This document shows positions 15,927 through 23,201 of a DNA stretch of 40,291 nt, one piece after another (the stretch's first letter is position 1; each line of letters starts with the position of its first letter). This DNA is from Chloroflexota bacterium (GTDB lineage: Bacteria; Chloroflexota; Anaerolineae; Aggregatilineales; Phototrophicaceae): assembly GCA_014338005.1 (NCBI GenBank), contig QUBZ01000032.1:1-40291 (forward strand), given 5' to 3'. A program made the translations under genes and the position numbers. The notes beneath the pieces were generated by a model. The model searched no databases, was not told where the DNA came from, and saw only the letters and a program-made list of their open reading frames with translations.

Positions 15927-17040
15927 ACAGCTCCTCATACAGCGCCGCCGTTTCGTCGGCCATGCGCGCCGCGTCGAAAAACGATTCCAGGCGGTCGCGC
16001 GCCAGCAGCCCCAGGTGGTGGCGCAGGGGCGCGTCGGCCAGCAGGGTTCGCAGCGCATCGGCCAGTTTATCGGCGCTGCGGGGTGGGGCCAGCAGGCCGG
16101 TTTCGCCGTCCGTGATAATTTCCGGGATGGCGCTGACGGCGCTGCCGATCACCGGCGTTTGCTGCGCCATCGCTTCCAGGATCACCAGCCCGAAGCCTTC
16201 CCACAGGCTGGGGACGAGCAGCACGTCCAGCGCGGCCATCAGGCGCGGGGTATCGTCGCGCCAGCCCAGGAAGTGTACCCGCTCCCCCAGCGGCGCGGCC
16301 AGCGCCCGCAGTTCCGTTTCCAGCGGGCCTTGCCCGGCGATGAGCAGGTGCGCCTGGGGAAAATCCGCCGCAGCCTTCAAAAAGGCTTCCAGCCCATAAC
16401 GCACGCCTTTCTGCTCCACCAGCCGGCAGACGATGCCGACCAGCAGGCTTTCCGGCGGCAGGCCGCGTTCGCCCAGGATGTCCCGCCGGGCGGCGGCGCG
16501 GTCGAGCGGCGGGCCGGCTTCCAGGCCGTAATAAATGCGGCGCAGCTTGCCGGGCGGCGCGCCTTCCACCTCGATGCTGAAGCGGGTGATGGAGTCGGAA
16601 ATCGGGATGCCGGCATCCGTCATGCGCCACAAAACGCGGTTGAGCAGCTTCACCGGCAGGCGGCGGCGGAAAGCATCGTCGTTGTGGCGGCTGCTGATGA
16701 CCAGCCGGACGCCCGCCAGCCGCGCCGCCAGTCCACCGAACAGGTCGGCATGAATGAGGTGGGTATGCACAATGTCCGGCTGGAGCGCCCGCAAAACCGC
16801 GCGCAGGCGCAGCAGCAGCCCGGCGTCGAAATCGCCGCGCACCGGCAGCCGCTCGACCGGAATCTGCCGCGCCTGGAGCTGCGCCGCGTAGCTGTCCATC
16901 GGTTTATCCGGCTCGACCAGCACGATTAGGCGCGCATCGTACCGGCGGGCGCGCAGCCCGGCCAGCAGCGCCAGCAGGTGGTTTTCCGCGCCCGCCACGC
17001 GGGTTGCCTTGATGATATGTACGACGCGCATCCGGCTCAT
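15910..17040 (-). CDS. Glycosyltransferase family 4 (GT-B fold)
   Basis: A 376-residue GT4 enzyme. The N-terminus has VVHIIKATRVAGAENHLLAL, typical of capsule and exopolysaccharide transferases, then DIVHTHLIHADLFGGLAARLAG. The C-terminal half has VGIVCRLVEQKGVRYGLEAF and the E-x7-E motif in EGFGLVILEAMAQQTPVIG. The overlaps are 4 bases with the epimerase gene (17037-17040) and 17 bases with the membrane-protein gene. It resembles the other GT4 in the operon only at family level, so the two probably add different sugars of the same glycan. Confidence 0.92.
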   Translation of the reverse strand: MSRMRVVHIIKATRVAGAENHLLALLAGLRARRYDARLIVLVEPDKPMDSYAAQLQARQIPVERLPVRGDFDAGLLLRLRAVLRALQPDIVHTHLIHADLFGGLAARLAGVRLVISSRHNDDAFRRRLPVKLLNRVLWRMTDAGIPISDSITRFSIEVEGAPPGKLRRIYYGLEAGPPLDRAAARRDILGERGLPPESLLVGIVCRLVEQKGVRYGLEAFLKAAADFPQAHLLIAGQGPLETELRALAAPLGERVHFLGWRDDTPRLMAALDVLLVPSLWEGFGLVILEAMAQQTPVIGSAVSAIPEIITDGETGLLAPPRSADKLADALRTLLADAPLRHHLGLLARDRLESFFDAARMADETAALYEELYARPG

Positions 17041-17975
17041 GCCCCGTTTTGATACCAGGCGACCGCGCGCGCCAGCCCGTCATCAAAGTCTACGATGGGT
17101 TGGTAGCCCAGCAGCCGCCCCGCTTTTTCGATGCCGGCGCGGGAATGTTTGATGTCGCCGGGGCGTTCCGGGGCAAAAACCGGCTCAAAATTCGTGCCGA
17201 GGATCGCATTGATGCGCGCCACCAGTTCCAGCAGGGTGATGCGCCCGCCGGTCGCCAGGTTCATGACCTGTCCGGCGGCGTCCGGCGCGCGGGCGGCCAG
17301 CAGGTTGCCGTGTACCACATTGTCAATGTAGGTGAAGTCCCGCGATTGGTGGCCGTCGCCGTAGATGGTTGGCCGACGGCCATCCAGCATAGAGGTGATG
17401 AACAGCGGAATCACCGCCGCGTACTGCGAGGTCGGGTCCTGGCGCGGGCCAAAGACGTTGAAGTAACGCAGGCAGACCGTCTCCAGGCCGTATACCTGGG
17501 TGAATGCCTGGCAGTAGTATTCGCCGGCCAGTTTGGCCGCGCCGTAGGGCGACATGGGGTGGGGGGGCAGGTCTTCGGTTTTATAATCGCCGGGGATGTC
17601 GCCGTAAGCCGACGACGAGGCCGCGTAAACCACGCGCTTCACCCCGGCATCCCGCGCGGCGACCAGCACATTCAGCGTGCCGGTGACGTTGTACTCGTGC
17701 GTCAGCAGCGGGTCGCTGATGCTGCGCGGCACCGACGGCAGCGCCGCCATATGAAAGACATAATCCACGCCTTCAAACAGCGGCGGCAGCGCGGCAGCGT
17801 CGGTGATGCTGGTTTCGTGAAACGCCAGGCGGCCTTCCAGGTGGGCCAGGTTTTCGCGCCGCCCGGTGGCGAGGTTGTCCACCACCCGCACCTGATGGCC
17901 GTCATTCACCAGCCGTTCCGCCATATGCGAACCGATAAAACCCGCGCCGCCGGTGATGAGATAGGTTTCTGCCAT
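17037..17975 (-). CDS. NAD-dependent nucleotide-sugar epimerase (UDP-glucose 4-epimerase type)
   Basis: A 312-residue extended short-chain dehydrogenase. The NAD-binding GGAGFIG is at residues 9-15 and the acidic end of strand 2 is VVDNLATG. The catalytic serine lies in YAASSSAYG (about 120-122) and the Y-x3-K pair is Y144/K148. RYFNVFGPRQ and GDGHQSRDFTYIDNVV are typical of UDP-GlcNAc or UDP-Glc 4-epimerases. It probably supplies a Gal- or GalNAc-type donor to the two glycosyltransferases. The length is normal. The exact substrate cannot be decided from sequence. It lies 34 bases downstream of the initiating transferase gene. Confidence 0.92.
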   Translation of the reverse strand: MAETYLITGGAGFIGSHMAERLVNDGHQVRVVDNLATGRRENLAHLEGRLAFHETSITDAAALPPLFEGVDYVFHMAALPSVPRSISDPLLTHEYNVTGTLNVLVAARDAGVKRVVYAASSSAYGDIPGDYKTEDLPPHPMSPYGAAKLAGEYYCQAFTQVYGLETVCLRYFNVFGPRQDPTSQYAAVIPLFITSMLDGRRPTIYGDGHQSRDFTYIDNVVHGNLLAARAPDAAGQVMNLATGGRITLLELVARINAILGTNFEPVFAPERPGDIKHSRAGIEKAGRLLGYQPIVDFDDGLARAVAWYQNGA

Positions 17976-18009
17976 GCTGTGTCCCTTGAGTGTCTATCGG
18001 TAGATCGCG

Positions 18010-19026
18010 CTAATGGTTCAATTGAAACCTGCGCCGGACGATCATCATCACCACGAACAGCAGGCCAAGCAGGGCCAGATTGGCTAAACCGACCCCCAGC
18101 GCCACATCCGGCGGCGCGGCGCTGACGACCAGCGCCATCAGGCCGAAGTAGGCACACGCGCCGTACAGGATGAGCAGCGTTTGGCGCTGGCTCAGGCCCA
18201 GGCTCATCAGCCGGTGCGAGGTATGGTCTTTGCCGGCCTGCGCGGGCGAGCGACCTTCCATCAGCCGGGTGACAACCACCAGCGTAATATCAAACAGCGG
18301 CAGCGCCAGCGCCAGCAGCGGAACCATCCAGGTGATGCCGACCGGCAGGTCGCTGAACCGCAGCTTGATGCCCAGAACGGCCAGCACAAACCCCAGCACC
18401 AGCGCGCCCATATCGCCCATGAAGATGCTGGACGGGTTGAAGTTGTGGATCAAAAAGCCCACCGCGCTGCCCAGCAGCGCCGCCGCTAGGCTGCTGACCA
18501 GCGTCAAACCCTGCATGAGCGCGATGACCAGGAAAAATGCGGCGCAAATGGCGGAAAAACCCGCCGTCAGGCCGTCCATGTTATCCATAAAATTGGTGGC
18601 GTTGGTCACGGTCAGCACCCACAGAATCGTCAGCGGGATGTCTACCAGCGGCATATTGAACAGGCGAATCTGGATGCCGACGGCGACCAGCGCCAGCGCC
18701 GCCAGCGTCATCGCCAGCAGCCGGATGCGGATTCCCAGGTTATAACGGTCGTCCATCAGGCCGACCAGCGCCAGAAAGGCCGCACCCGCCAGCACCGCGC
18801 CGAACTCCGCCATGTGCTGCGGCGGGCTGAACAGCAGCAGCGACAGCGCCAGCGCCGCGTAAATCGCCAGGCCGCCCATCAGGGGTTTGTGGTCAAGGTG
18901 AATTTTGCGCTGGTTGGGTTTGTCCACCACACCCAGACGCATAGCGACCTGGCGCGACAGGGGCGTTAACCCCAGCGACGCCGCAAAGCCGAACATCAGT
19001 ATCGGCACAAACTGGAGGGCATCCAT
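18010..19026 (-). CDS. MraY/WecA-family polyprenyl-phosphate sugar-1-phosphate transferase
   Basis: A 338-residue polytopic enzyme with about ten helices that starts a surface glycan by moving GlcNAc-1-P, or a similar sugar phosphate, onto undecaprenyl phosphate. Signatures are KPLMGGLAIY, the Mg2+-binding D92-D93 in LVGLMDDRYNLG, TNATNFMDNMDGLTAG, FMGDMGALVLGF and the cytoplasmic HTSHRLMSLGLSQRQ. It is WecA/TagO-like rather than MraY-like, because it heads a glycan operon and not a mur cluster. The ATG at 19026 lies downstream of a TATACT. In-frame sequence up to 19206 overlaps that promoter and is arginine-rich, so I exclude it. Confidence 0.92.
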   Translation of the reverse strand: MDALQFVPILMFGFAASLGLTPLSRQVAMRLGVVDKPNQRKIHLDHKPLMGGLAIYAALALSLLLFSPPQHMAEFGAVLAGAAFLALVGLMDDRYNLGIRIRLLAMTLAALALVAVGIQIRLFNMPLVDIPLTILWVLTVTNATNFMDNMDGLTAGFSAICAAFFLVIALMQGLTLVSSLAAALLGSAVGFLIHNFNPSSIFMGDMGALVLGFVLAVLGIKLRFSDLPVGITWMVPLLALALPLFDITLVVVTRLMEGRSPAQAGKDHTSHRLMSLGLSQRQTLLILYGACAYFGLMALVVSAAPPDVALGVGLANLALLGLLFVVMMIVRRRFQLNH

Positions 19027-19050
19027 AAGCTTTTCCCGCCTTTCCCGGCC

Positions 19051-19079
19051 AGTATACCGCAAAAGCGGCGGCGGATTAA
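19051..19079 (-). promoter_or_regulatory. Probable promoter of the glycan operon
   Basis: On the minus strand TTAATC (19079-19074), 17 bases and TATACT (19056-19051) lie about 25 bases before the ATG at 19026. The layout matches the promoter at 1554-1583. Confidence 0.45.
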
Positions 19080-19139
19080 GGCGCAAACGGCGCGCCCGGC
19101 GGCTGAAAAGTAAAGCGCATCTAATAAAGGTGTTACCGA

Positions 19140-19169
19140 TTGTCAAAACAGCCCTTCTGCGCCTAAGAT
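19140..19169 (+). promoter_or_regulatory. Probable promoter of the CDF exporter gene
   Basis: TTGTCA (19140-19145), an 18-base spacer and TAAGAT (19164-19169) differ from the sigma-70 consensus by one base each. Confidence 0.5.
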
Positions 19170-19204
19170 GAAACAGCAAACCAGAAAAAGGAATGCTGAA
19201 AGGC

Positions 19205-20608
19205 ATGACCGATCTGCAAATGGTACGCGATCAGGTGCGCCGGGTGCTGCTTGTCACGCTGGCGCTGAATATTGTGGTGGCCGTCAGCAAAATTATCATC
19301 GGCCTGACAAGCGGCGTGCTGGCGATCACCGCCGACGGTTTTCATTCGATGGTGGACGGCTCCTCGAACGTGGTGGCGCTGGTCGCTAACCGGCTGGCCG
19401 CCCGCCCGCCGGACGACGACCATCCCTACGGCCACCGCCGCTTCGAGACGATTGCCGCCCTGGGCATCGGCCTGTTTTTGCTGGTTACAGCCTGGGAGAT
19501 CATCAGCGGGGCGGTGGAGCGCCTGCAAGGCCGCGCGGAAGCGCCGGAAATCACGCCGCTGACCTTCGTCGTTATGATCGGCACGCTGGTGGCGAACCTG
19601 TTCGTCACCACTTACGAGACGCGCGCCGGTCGGCGGCTGAAGTCCGAACTGTTGATCGCCGACGCCGCCCACACCCGCACCGATGTATTTGTGACGCTTT
19701 CGGTCATCGCCAGTATGCTGTTTGTCATCACCCTGGGCTGGCTGTGGGCCGATACCGCCGCCGCGCTGGTGATTGTAGTGCTTATCCTTAAATCGGCCTG
19801 GGAAATTTTGCGCCGCACCAGCGGGGTGCTGGTGGATACCGCGCCGTATGCCCCGCAGCAGATTACCGCCTGGGTGGAAGATGTGCCGTCGGTGGAGCGC
19901 GTGCTGCGCGCCCGCAGCCGGGGGCCTGCCGACGCCGCTTATATTGACGTAGACGTGCAGGTTGCGCCGGAGATGACCGCCAACCAGACGGCAGCCATCG
20001 CAGCGGCCATCCGCGACCGGCTGAACCGCAAAATCGAGGGTATAACCGAGGTGGAGGTGCATTTTGCGCCGCGCGCGGGCGGCGAGCCGGACTACGCGCT
20101 GTCGGCGCGCGCGCAGGCGGACGCCCTGGGACTTGCCACCCATGAAGTGCGGGTGAGCGACGGCGCGGCGGGCAAGGTGCTGGAAATGCACGTCGAAGTC
20201 CCGCCGGGGCAAACGCTGGTGGAGGCGCACGAGCGCGTCAGCCAGCTGGAGCGGAATATCCAGGCCAGCCTGGGCGGCGTGGTCGAGGTGGTCACACATA
20301 TCGAACCGGCGCTGGGGGAAAGCCAGGCCGAAGCGGGGGACGAACATACGGCGCGCTGCGAGCAGATCGCCTACCGCGCCCGGCAGCTTTTGCAGGCGCG
20401 TTTTCCCGGCCCGGACTGGCACGATTTACGCGCCCAGCCGTTCGACGCCGACGGGTTCAACCTGACCATGCACGTCACGCTGCCGCCCGATACGCCGGTG
20501 GAGGACGCGCACACCCTGGCCGAGCAGGCCGAACTGATGCTGCGCTCGGCGCTGCCGCATTTGAAGCGCGTGACCATCCACACCGAACCGCCCGACGAAC
20601 CCGCCTGA
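19205..20608 (+). CDS. Cation diffusion facilitator (metal exporter) with three C-terminal repeats
   Basis: A 467-residue CDF protein that exports divalent metals (Zn, Fe, Mn or similar) in exchange for protons. The metal-site residues are present: the H-x3-D pair of helix 2 in DGFHSMVDG, DDDHPYGHRRFE after it, and the second H-x3-D of helix 5 in ADAAHTRTDVFVTL. The usual family length is about 300. Here the cytoplasmic tail is extended and shows three consecutive dimerisation-like domains, ending EVEVHFAP, EVVTHIEP and RVTIHTEP. The latter two share LEMHVEVPPGQTLVEAH / LTMHVTLPPDTPVEDAH. ATG at 19193 or 19205 is possible. The AAGGA at 19188-19192 abuts the first and suits the second. Confidence 0.9.
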   Translation: MTDLQMVRDQVRRVLLVTLALNIVVAVSKIIIGLTSGVLAITADGFHSMVDGSSNVVALVANRLAARPPDDDHPYGHRRFETIAALGIGLFLLVTAWEIISGAVERLQGRAEAPEITPLTFVVMIGTLVANLFVTTYETRAGRRLKSELLIADAAHTRTDVFVTLSVIASMLFVITLGWLWADTAAALVIVVLILKSAWEILRRTSGVLVDTAPYAPQQITAWVEDVPSVERVLRARSRGPADAAYIDVDVQVAPEMTANQTAAIAAAIRDRLNRKIEGITEVEVHFAPRAGGEPDYALSARAQADALGLATHEVRVSDGAAGKVLEMHVEVPPGQTLVEAHERVSQLERNIQASLGGVVEVVTHIEPALGESQAEAGDEHTARCEQIAYRARQLLQARFPGPDWHDLRAQPFDADGFNLTMHVTLPPDTPVEDAHTLAEQAELMLRSALPHLKRVTIHTEPPDEPA

Positions 20609-20630
20609 GATTACCCCTGCCAGAACAGAA

Positions 20631-20656
20631 GGGCGATCACACAGGATCGCCCCTAC
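20631..20656. repeat. Hairpin repeat element, GTAGGGGCGA family (copy 2)
   Basis: GGGCGATC (20631-20638) pairs with GATCGCCC (20645-20652) and is followed by CTAC, so its complement reads GTAGGGGCGATC. It shares the first ten bases and the closing TCGCCC with the element at 7984. It lies between the convergent CDF and multicopper oxidase genes and may serve both as terminator. Confidence 0.6.
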
Positions 20657-20686
20657 AGACAAAAATGGCGTTTTAGCGGCAGACGT

Positions 20687-21724
20687 TTATTCCTGCACCA
20701 CCAGCACCGTCACCATGCCGAACATGCCATGCCGCGACTCGGCGTGGGTGAGGATATGGCAGTGGAACGCCCACAGCCCCGGCTCGGTGCAGTCCACCAG
20801 CACGTCGTACCGCTCGCCAGGGGCGATGTTGAGCGTATCCACCATGTACGGCACGGGCAGGTTCCAGCCGTCTTTGGCGAACACCAACTGCGGGATGCCG
20901 TGCAGGTGCATGGGGTGAATCATGAAACCTTCGTTCATGTAACGAATGCGGATTTTTTGCCCCAGTTTGGCGATGATCGGCTGCGTGTAGGGGAAGGATT
21001 TACCGTTGAGTGTAAAACCCAGGGTGGTATCGTTTAAGATCAGGTTGTAATCGGCGTCCACCGCCGGCTCGCGGGATTTATCCTTTGGCTCGACGATGAA
21101 GGGAGCCAGCATCCCGCTGCTGACCTGCTCGGCGGCGTTGTGATGCGAGTGGTACATATGCGAGCCGGGATTTTTGGCGACAAATTCGTAAACAAACGTT
21201 TCGCCTGTTTTGATGGGCGGCTGGGTGACGTAGGGTACGCCGTCCATGCTGTTGGGTACGATGACGCCATGCCAGTGAATGGAGGTGCTTTGCGCCATCT
21301 CGTTTTTGACGACCACGCGCACCTGGTCACCTTCGGTAACGCGAATCTCCGGCCCTGGAACGATGCCGTTGTAGGTCATGGCCGGGAAGGCCGTTCCGGG
21401 GGCGGTTTCCCATTGAACATCCTGGCAGGTGATGTTAAACACCTTCACATCACCGTCCATCTCCGGCTCCAGCCGGTTATTCCAGAAGGTCGGGTCTTTG
21501 CCGATGTAATCGAGGAAGATTTTAACACCTTCATCGTGCAGGCGATCCATTTCCTCGCTGGTTTGGGCCAGCGGCGCGCGCGCCGCCGCCAGATGCGCGT
21601 CCGACAGGGGCGCAGCCTGGCCGGGGGACATCACACCCTTGTTGACAATCGCTGCCGCGCCGACGCTGCCCGCGCCGATGCCCAGCATTTTCAAAAACCC
21701 TCTACGTCCGATTCGGTTGCTCAT
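20687..21724 (-). CDS. Two-domain multicopper oxidase, Tat-exported
   Basis: A 345-residue copper enzyme. The N-terminus has a twin-arginine signal (R7-R8 in GRRGFLK) followed by a hydrophobic stretch and an AQAAP-type cleavage region, so it is folded with copper before export. Four copper-binding segments are seen: HWH (150-152), HSHH (192-195), HPMHLH (270-275) and HCHILTHAESRHGM (321-334). These can supply ligands for a type 1 site and a trinuclear cluster, pointing to laccase-like O2 reduction or nitrite-reductase-like chemistry in a trimer. The short length marks the two-domain class. AGGAG precedes the ATG at good spacing. It is divergent from the dihaem cytochrome c, a likely electron partner. 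Confidence 0.9.
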   Translation of the reverse strand: MSNRIGRRGFLKMLGIGAGSVGAAAIVNKGVMSPGQAAPLSDAHLAAARAPLAQTSEEMDRLHDEGVKIFLDYIGKDPTFWNNRLEPEMDGDVKVFNITCQDVQWETAPGTAFPAMTYNGIVPGPEIRVTEGDQVRVVVKNEMAQSTSIHWHGVIVPNSMDGVPYVTQPPIKTGETFVYEFVAKNPGSHMYHSHHNAAEQVSSGMLAPFIVEPKDKSREPAVDADYNLILNDTTLGFTLNGKSFPYTQPIIAKLGQKIRIRYMNEGFMIHPMHLHGIPQLVFAKDGWNLPVPYMVDTLNIAPGERYDVLVDCTEPGLWAFHCHILTHAESRHGMFGMVTVLVVQE

Positions 21725-21749
21725 CGCAGAATGCTCCTAGTAAAAAAAC

Positions 21750-21759
21750 AGGTTAACCT
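21750..21759. promoter_or_regulatory. Palindrome AGGTTAACCT before the multicopper oxidase gene
   Basis: A perfect 10-bp palindrome 26 bases upstream of the oxidase start in the 249-base divergent region. It could be an operator. Chance occurrence is possible. Confidence 0.25.
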
Positions 21760-21873
21760 TAGTTGCATTTTGGGGTGATTGAAATTCCCCTTGAGCCATA
21801 TCTCAACAGCTTACAGAATCTTACACTCGTGACGAAAGGAACAAATGTCATCTTGTTTAAGTACACTTGACAC

Positions 21874-21902
21874 TTGTTATTCCAGGATAAGCTATCCATA
21901 AT
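21874..21902 (+). promoter_or_regulatory. Probable promoter of the cytochrome c gene with operator-like palindrome
   Basis: TTGTTA (21874-21879), a 17-base spacer and CATAAT (21897-21902) form a good sigma-70 promoter. The spacer contains the inverted repeat GGATA-AGC-TATCC (21885-21897), reaching the first base of the -10, where a repressor would block RNA polymerase. A second consensus-like TTGACA lies at 21867-21872. Confidence 0.5.
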
Positions 21903-21973
21903 ATCAACTCGCCACTTTAAACACAACAGCGGCGCTTTTTGTTTTTTATTTACGACAACAGGGTAGCGATTTT

Positions 21974-22942
21974 ATGGAACAACGACCCGATTCGGAAACC
22001 ATGCCGATTGTACCGCTGCTGATCTTTTTGGGCGTCATGGGGCTGCTGCTGGCCGGGCTGCTGGTTTCCCAGGCCGGCATCCGGCGCGAAAGCCGGCCCA
22101 CCGCCGAACCGACATCCCCGCCGGAGGCGACCGCCGAAACCACACCCGAACCGACCGCCGAAATCGCAGCGGCGGCTGCAACCTGGAATCTCGACCCGCA
22201 GCGTGTGGCCGCCGGTGAACAGATTTTTCACAGCCTTTGCATGGCCTGTCATGGTTTCGACGCTAAGGGCATCGTTGGTCTGGGCAAAACCCTGGTCGGC
22301 AGCGAATTTGCCAACAGCCTGACCGACGACGAACTGGTGCAGTTTATCATCGTTGGCCGCGAAGTGCGCGACCCGCTCAATACAACCGGGGTCGCTATGC
22401 CGGCGCGCGGCGGCAATCCCGGCCTGACCGACGATCAACTGGGCGATGTGGTGGCCTATATCCGCAGCCTGAACGTCGCTGCCGGTTTCGAGCCGCTTCC
22501 GTCAACGGGCGCATTTGTCGCCGCAGCGCCGACGCCTGTACCGCCCATGCCGACACCTTCCGGCCCGACGCCCATACCGACCGAGTTTGTCATACCGTCG
22601 CTGCCGGATGAAGCGGCGGTCGCGCTCATCCCCACTTCGGTCAGCGCATCCGGCGCGGGAACGGCCTTTATGAGCGGCGGCCAGGCGGTTTACGTGCGCG
22701 CCTGTTCGGCCTGTCATGGGCTGGACGGCAGCCCGGTGCCGATGCTGGCGACCCTGCCGCTGTCCGAAAGCGCGCTGGTCAAAACGCGGGATGGCTTCGG
22801 CCTGTCCAATTTTCTGACCTCGGCGCACCCGCCGGTTGACCCGCGCGAGGGAATCAATCACCCATACCGGGGCGGTTATCCGCTGCTGACCGACGAGCAG
22901 ATACGCGACCTGGTGGTGTACCTGTACACGCTGCCGAACTGA
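21974..22942 (+). CDS. Membrane-anchored dihaem cytochrome c
   Basis: A 322-residue protein. An uncleaved-looking helix (about 11-33) anchors it, followed by a proline/threonine/glutamate linker outside the cell. Two class I cytochrome c domains follow, with haem motifs CMACH (89-93) and CSACH (244-248), separated by a proline-rich linker. In domain 1 the sixth ligand is probably M142 in AMPARGGNPGLTDDQL. The aligned segment of domain 2 reads NHPYRGGYPLLTDEQI, with H296 in place of Met, so haem 2 may be bis-histidine ligated. It is divergent from the copper oxidase and may pass electrons to it. Confidence 0.9.
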   Translation: MEQRPDSETMPIVPLLIFLGVMGLLLAGLLVSQAGIRRESRPTAEPTSPPEATAETTPEPTAEIAAAAATWNLDPQRVAAGEQIFHSLCMACHGFDAKGIVGLGKTLVGSEFANSLTDDELVQFIIVGREVRDPLNTTGVAMPARGGNPGLTDDQLGDVVAYIRSLNVAAGFEPLPSTGAFVAAAPTPVPPMPTPSGPTPIPTEFVIPSLPDEAAVALIPTSVSASGAGTAFMSGGQAVYVRACSACHGLDGSPVPMLATLPLSESALVKTRDGFGLSNFLTSAHPPVDPREGINHPYRGGYPLLTDEQIRDLVVYLYTLPN

Positions 22943-22977
22943 GGCCGCCGCGAGGCGCGTTTTAACACCGGTTTTAT

Positions 22978-23004
22978 AGAGGCGGCCCGGCGGTGGTCGC
23001 CTCT
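22978..23004 (+). terminator. Stem-loop terminator after the cytochrome c gene
   Basis: AGAGGCGGCC (22978-22987) pairs with GGTCGCCTCT (22995-23004), ten pairs with one G-U, a 7-base loop, then GTTT. It is 36 bases after the stop codon. Confidence 0.55.
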
Positions 23005-23084
23005 GTTTAAGCCCACCCCACCATCATGGACGACAATCTGCCCCGACCACAGATCACCGCGCCAGCGGGGTTAACGCGCTTTTA

Positions 23085-23114
23085 AGCCGTTTAAGAGTCG
23101 TTCAAAAAACGGCT
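23085..23114 (+). promoter_or_regulatory. Inverted repeat upstream of the sugar transporter promoter
   Basis: AGCCGTTT (23085-23092) and AAACGGCT (23107-23114) are perfect inverted copies with 14 bases between. They sit 20 bases before the -35 of the transporter operon and could bind a sugar-responsive regulator. No such regulator is adjacent. Confidence 0.35.
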
Positions 23115-23133
23115 GAATCCCCGGCCAGGCTAT

Positions 23134-23161
23134 TTGTTAAACCCGTTTTCTTCGGTACAAT
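23134..23161 (+). promoter_or_regulatory. Promoter of the sugar ABC transporter operon
   Basis: TTGTTA (23134-23139), a 16-base spacer and TACAAT (23156-23161). The -10 covers an in-frame ATG at 23160, so translation must start further on, at 23202. Confidence 0.6.
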
Positions 23162-23201
23162 GCAGAGGGTTGCCGATGGAGTGGAGGCGAGGGGCAGCAG
23201 C

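Noticed and set aside
15718..18125. Long plus-strand frames across the glycan operon
   Set aside because: The glycosyltransferase and epimerase motifs fix the coding strand as minus.
19163..20422. 419-residue minus-strand frame opposite the CDF gene
   Set aside because: The plus strand has clear CDF motifs. The opposite frame is low-complexity His/Gln/Arg-rich and matches no domain.
20687..21724. Calling the copper oxidase a nitrite reductase
   Set aside because: It has two-domain architecture, but the final HCH...H...M segment is complete, which also fits laccase-type oxidases. Sequence alone does not settle it.
23160..23201. Upstream ATG of the MalF-like gene as start
   Set aside because: It is covered by the -10 hexamer TACAAT (23156-23161) of a good promoter, and the ATG at 23202 has a better ribosome-binding site.
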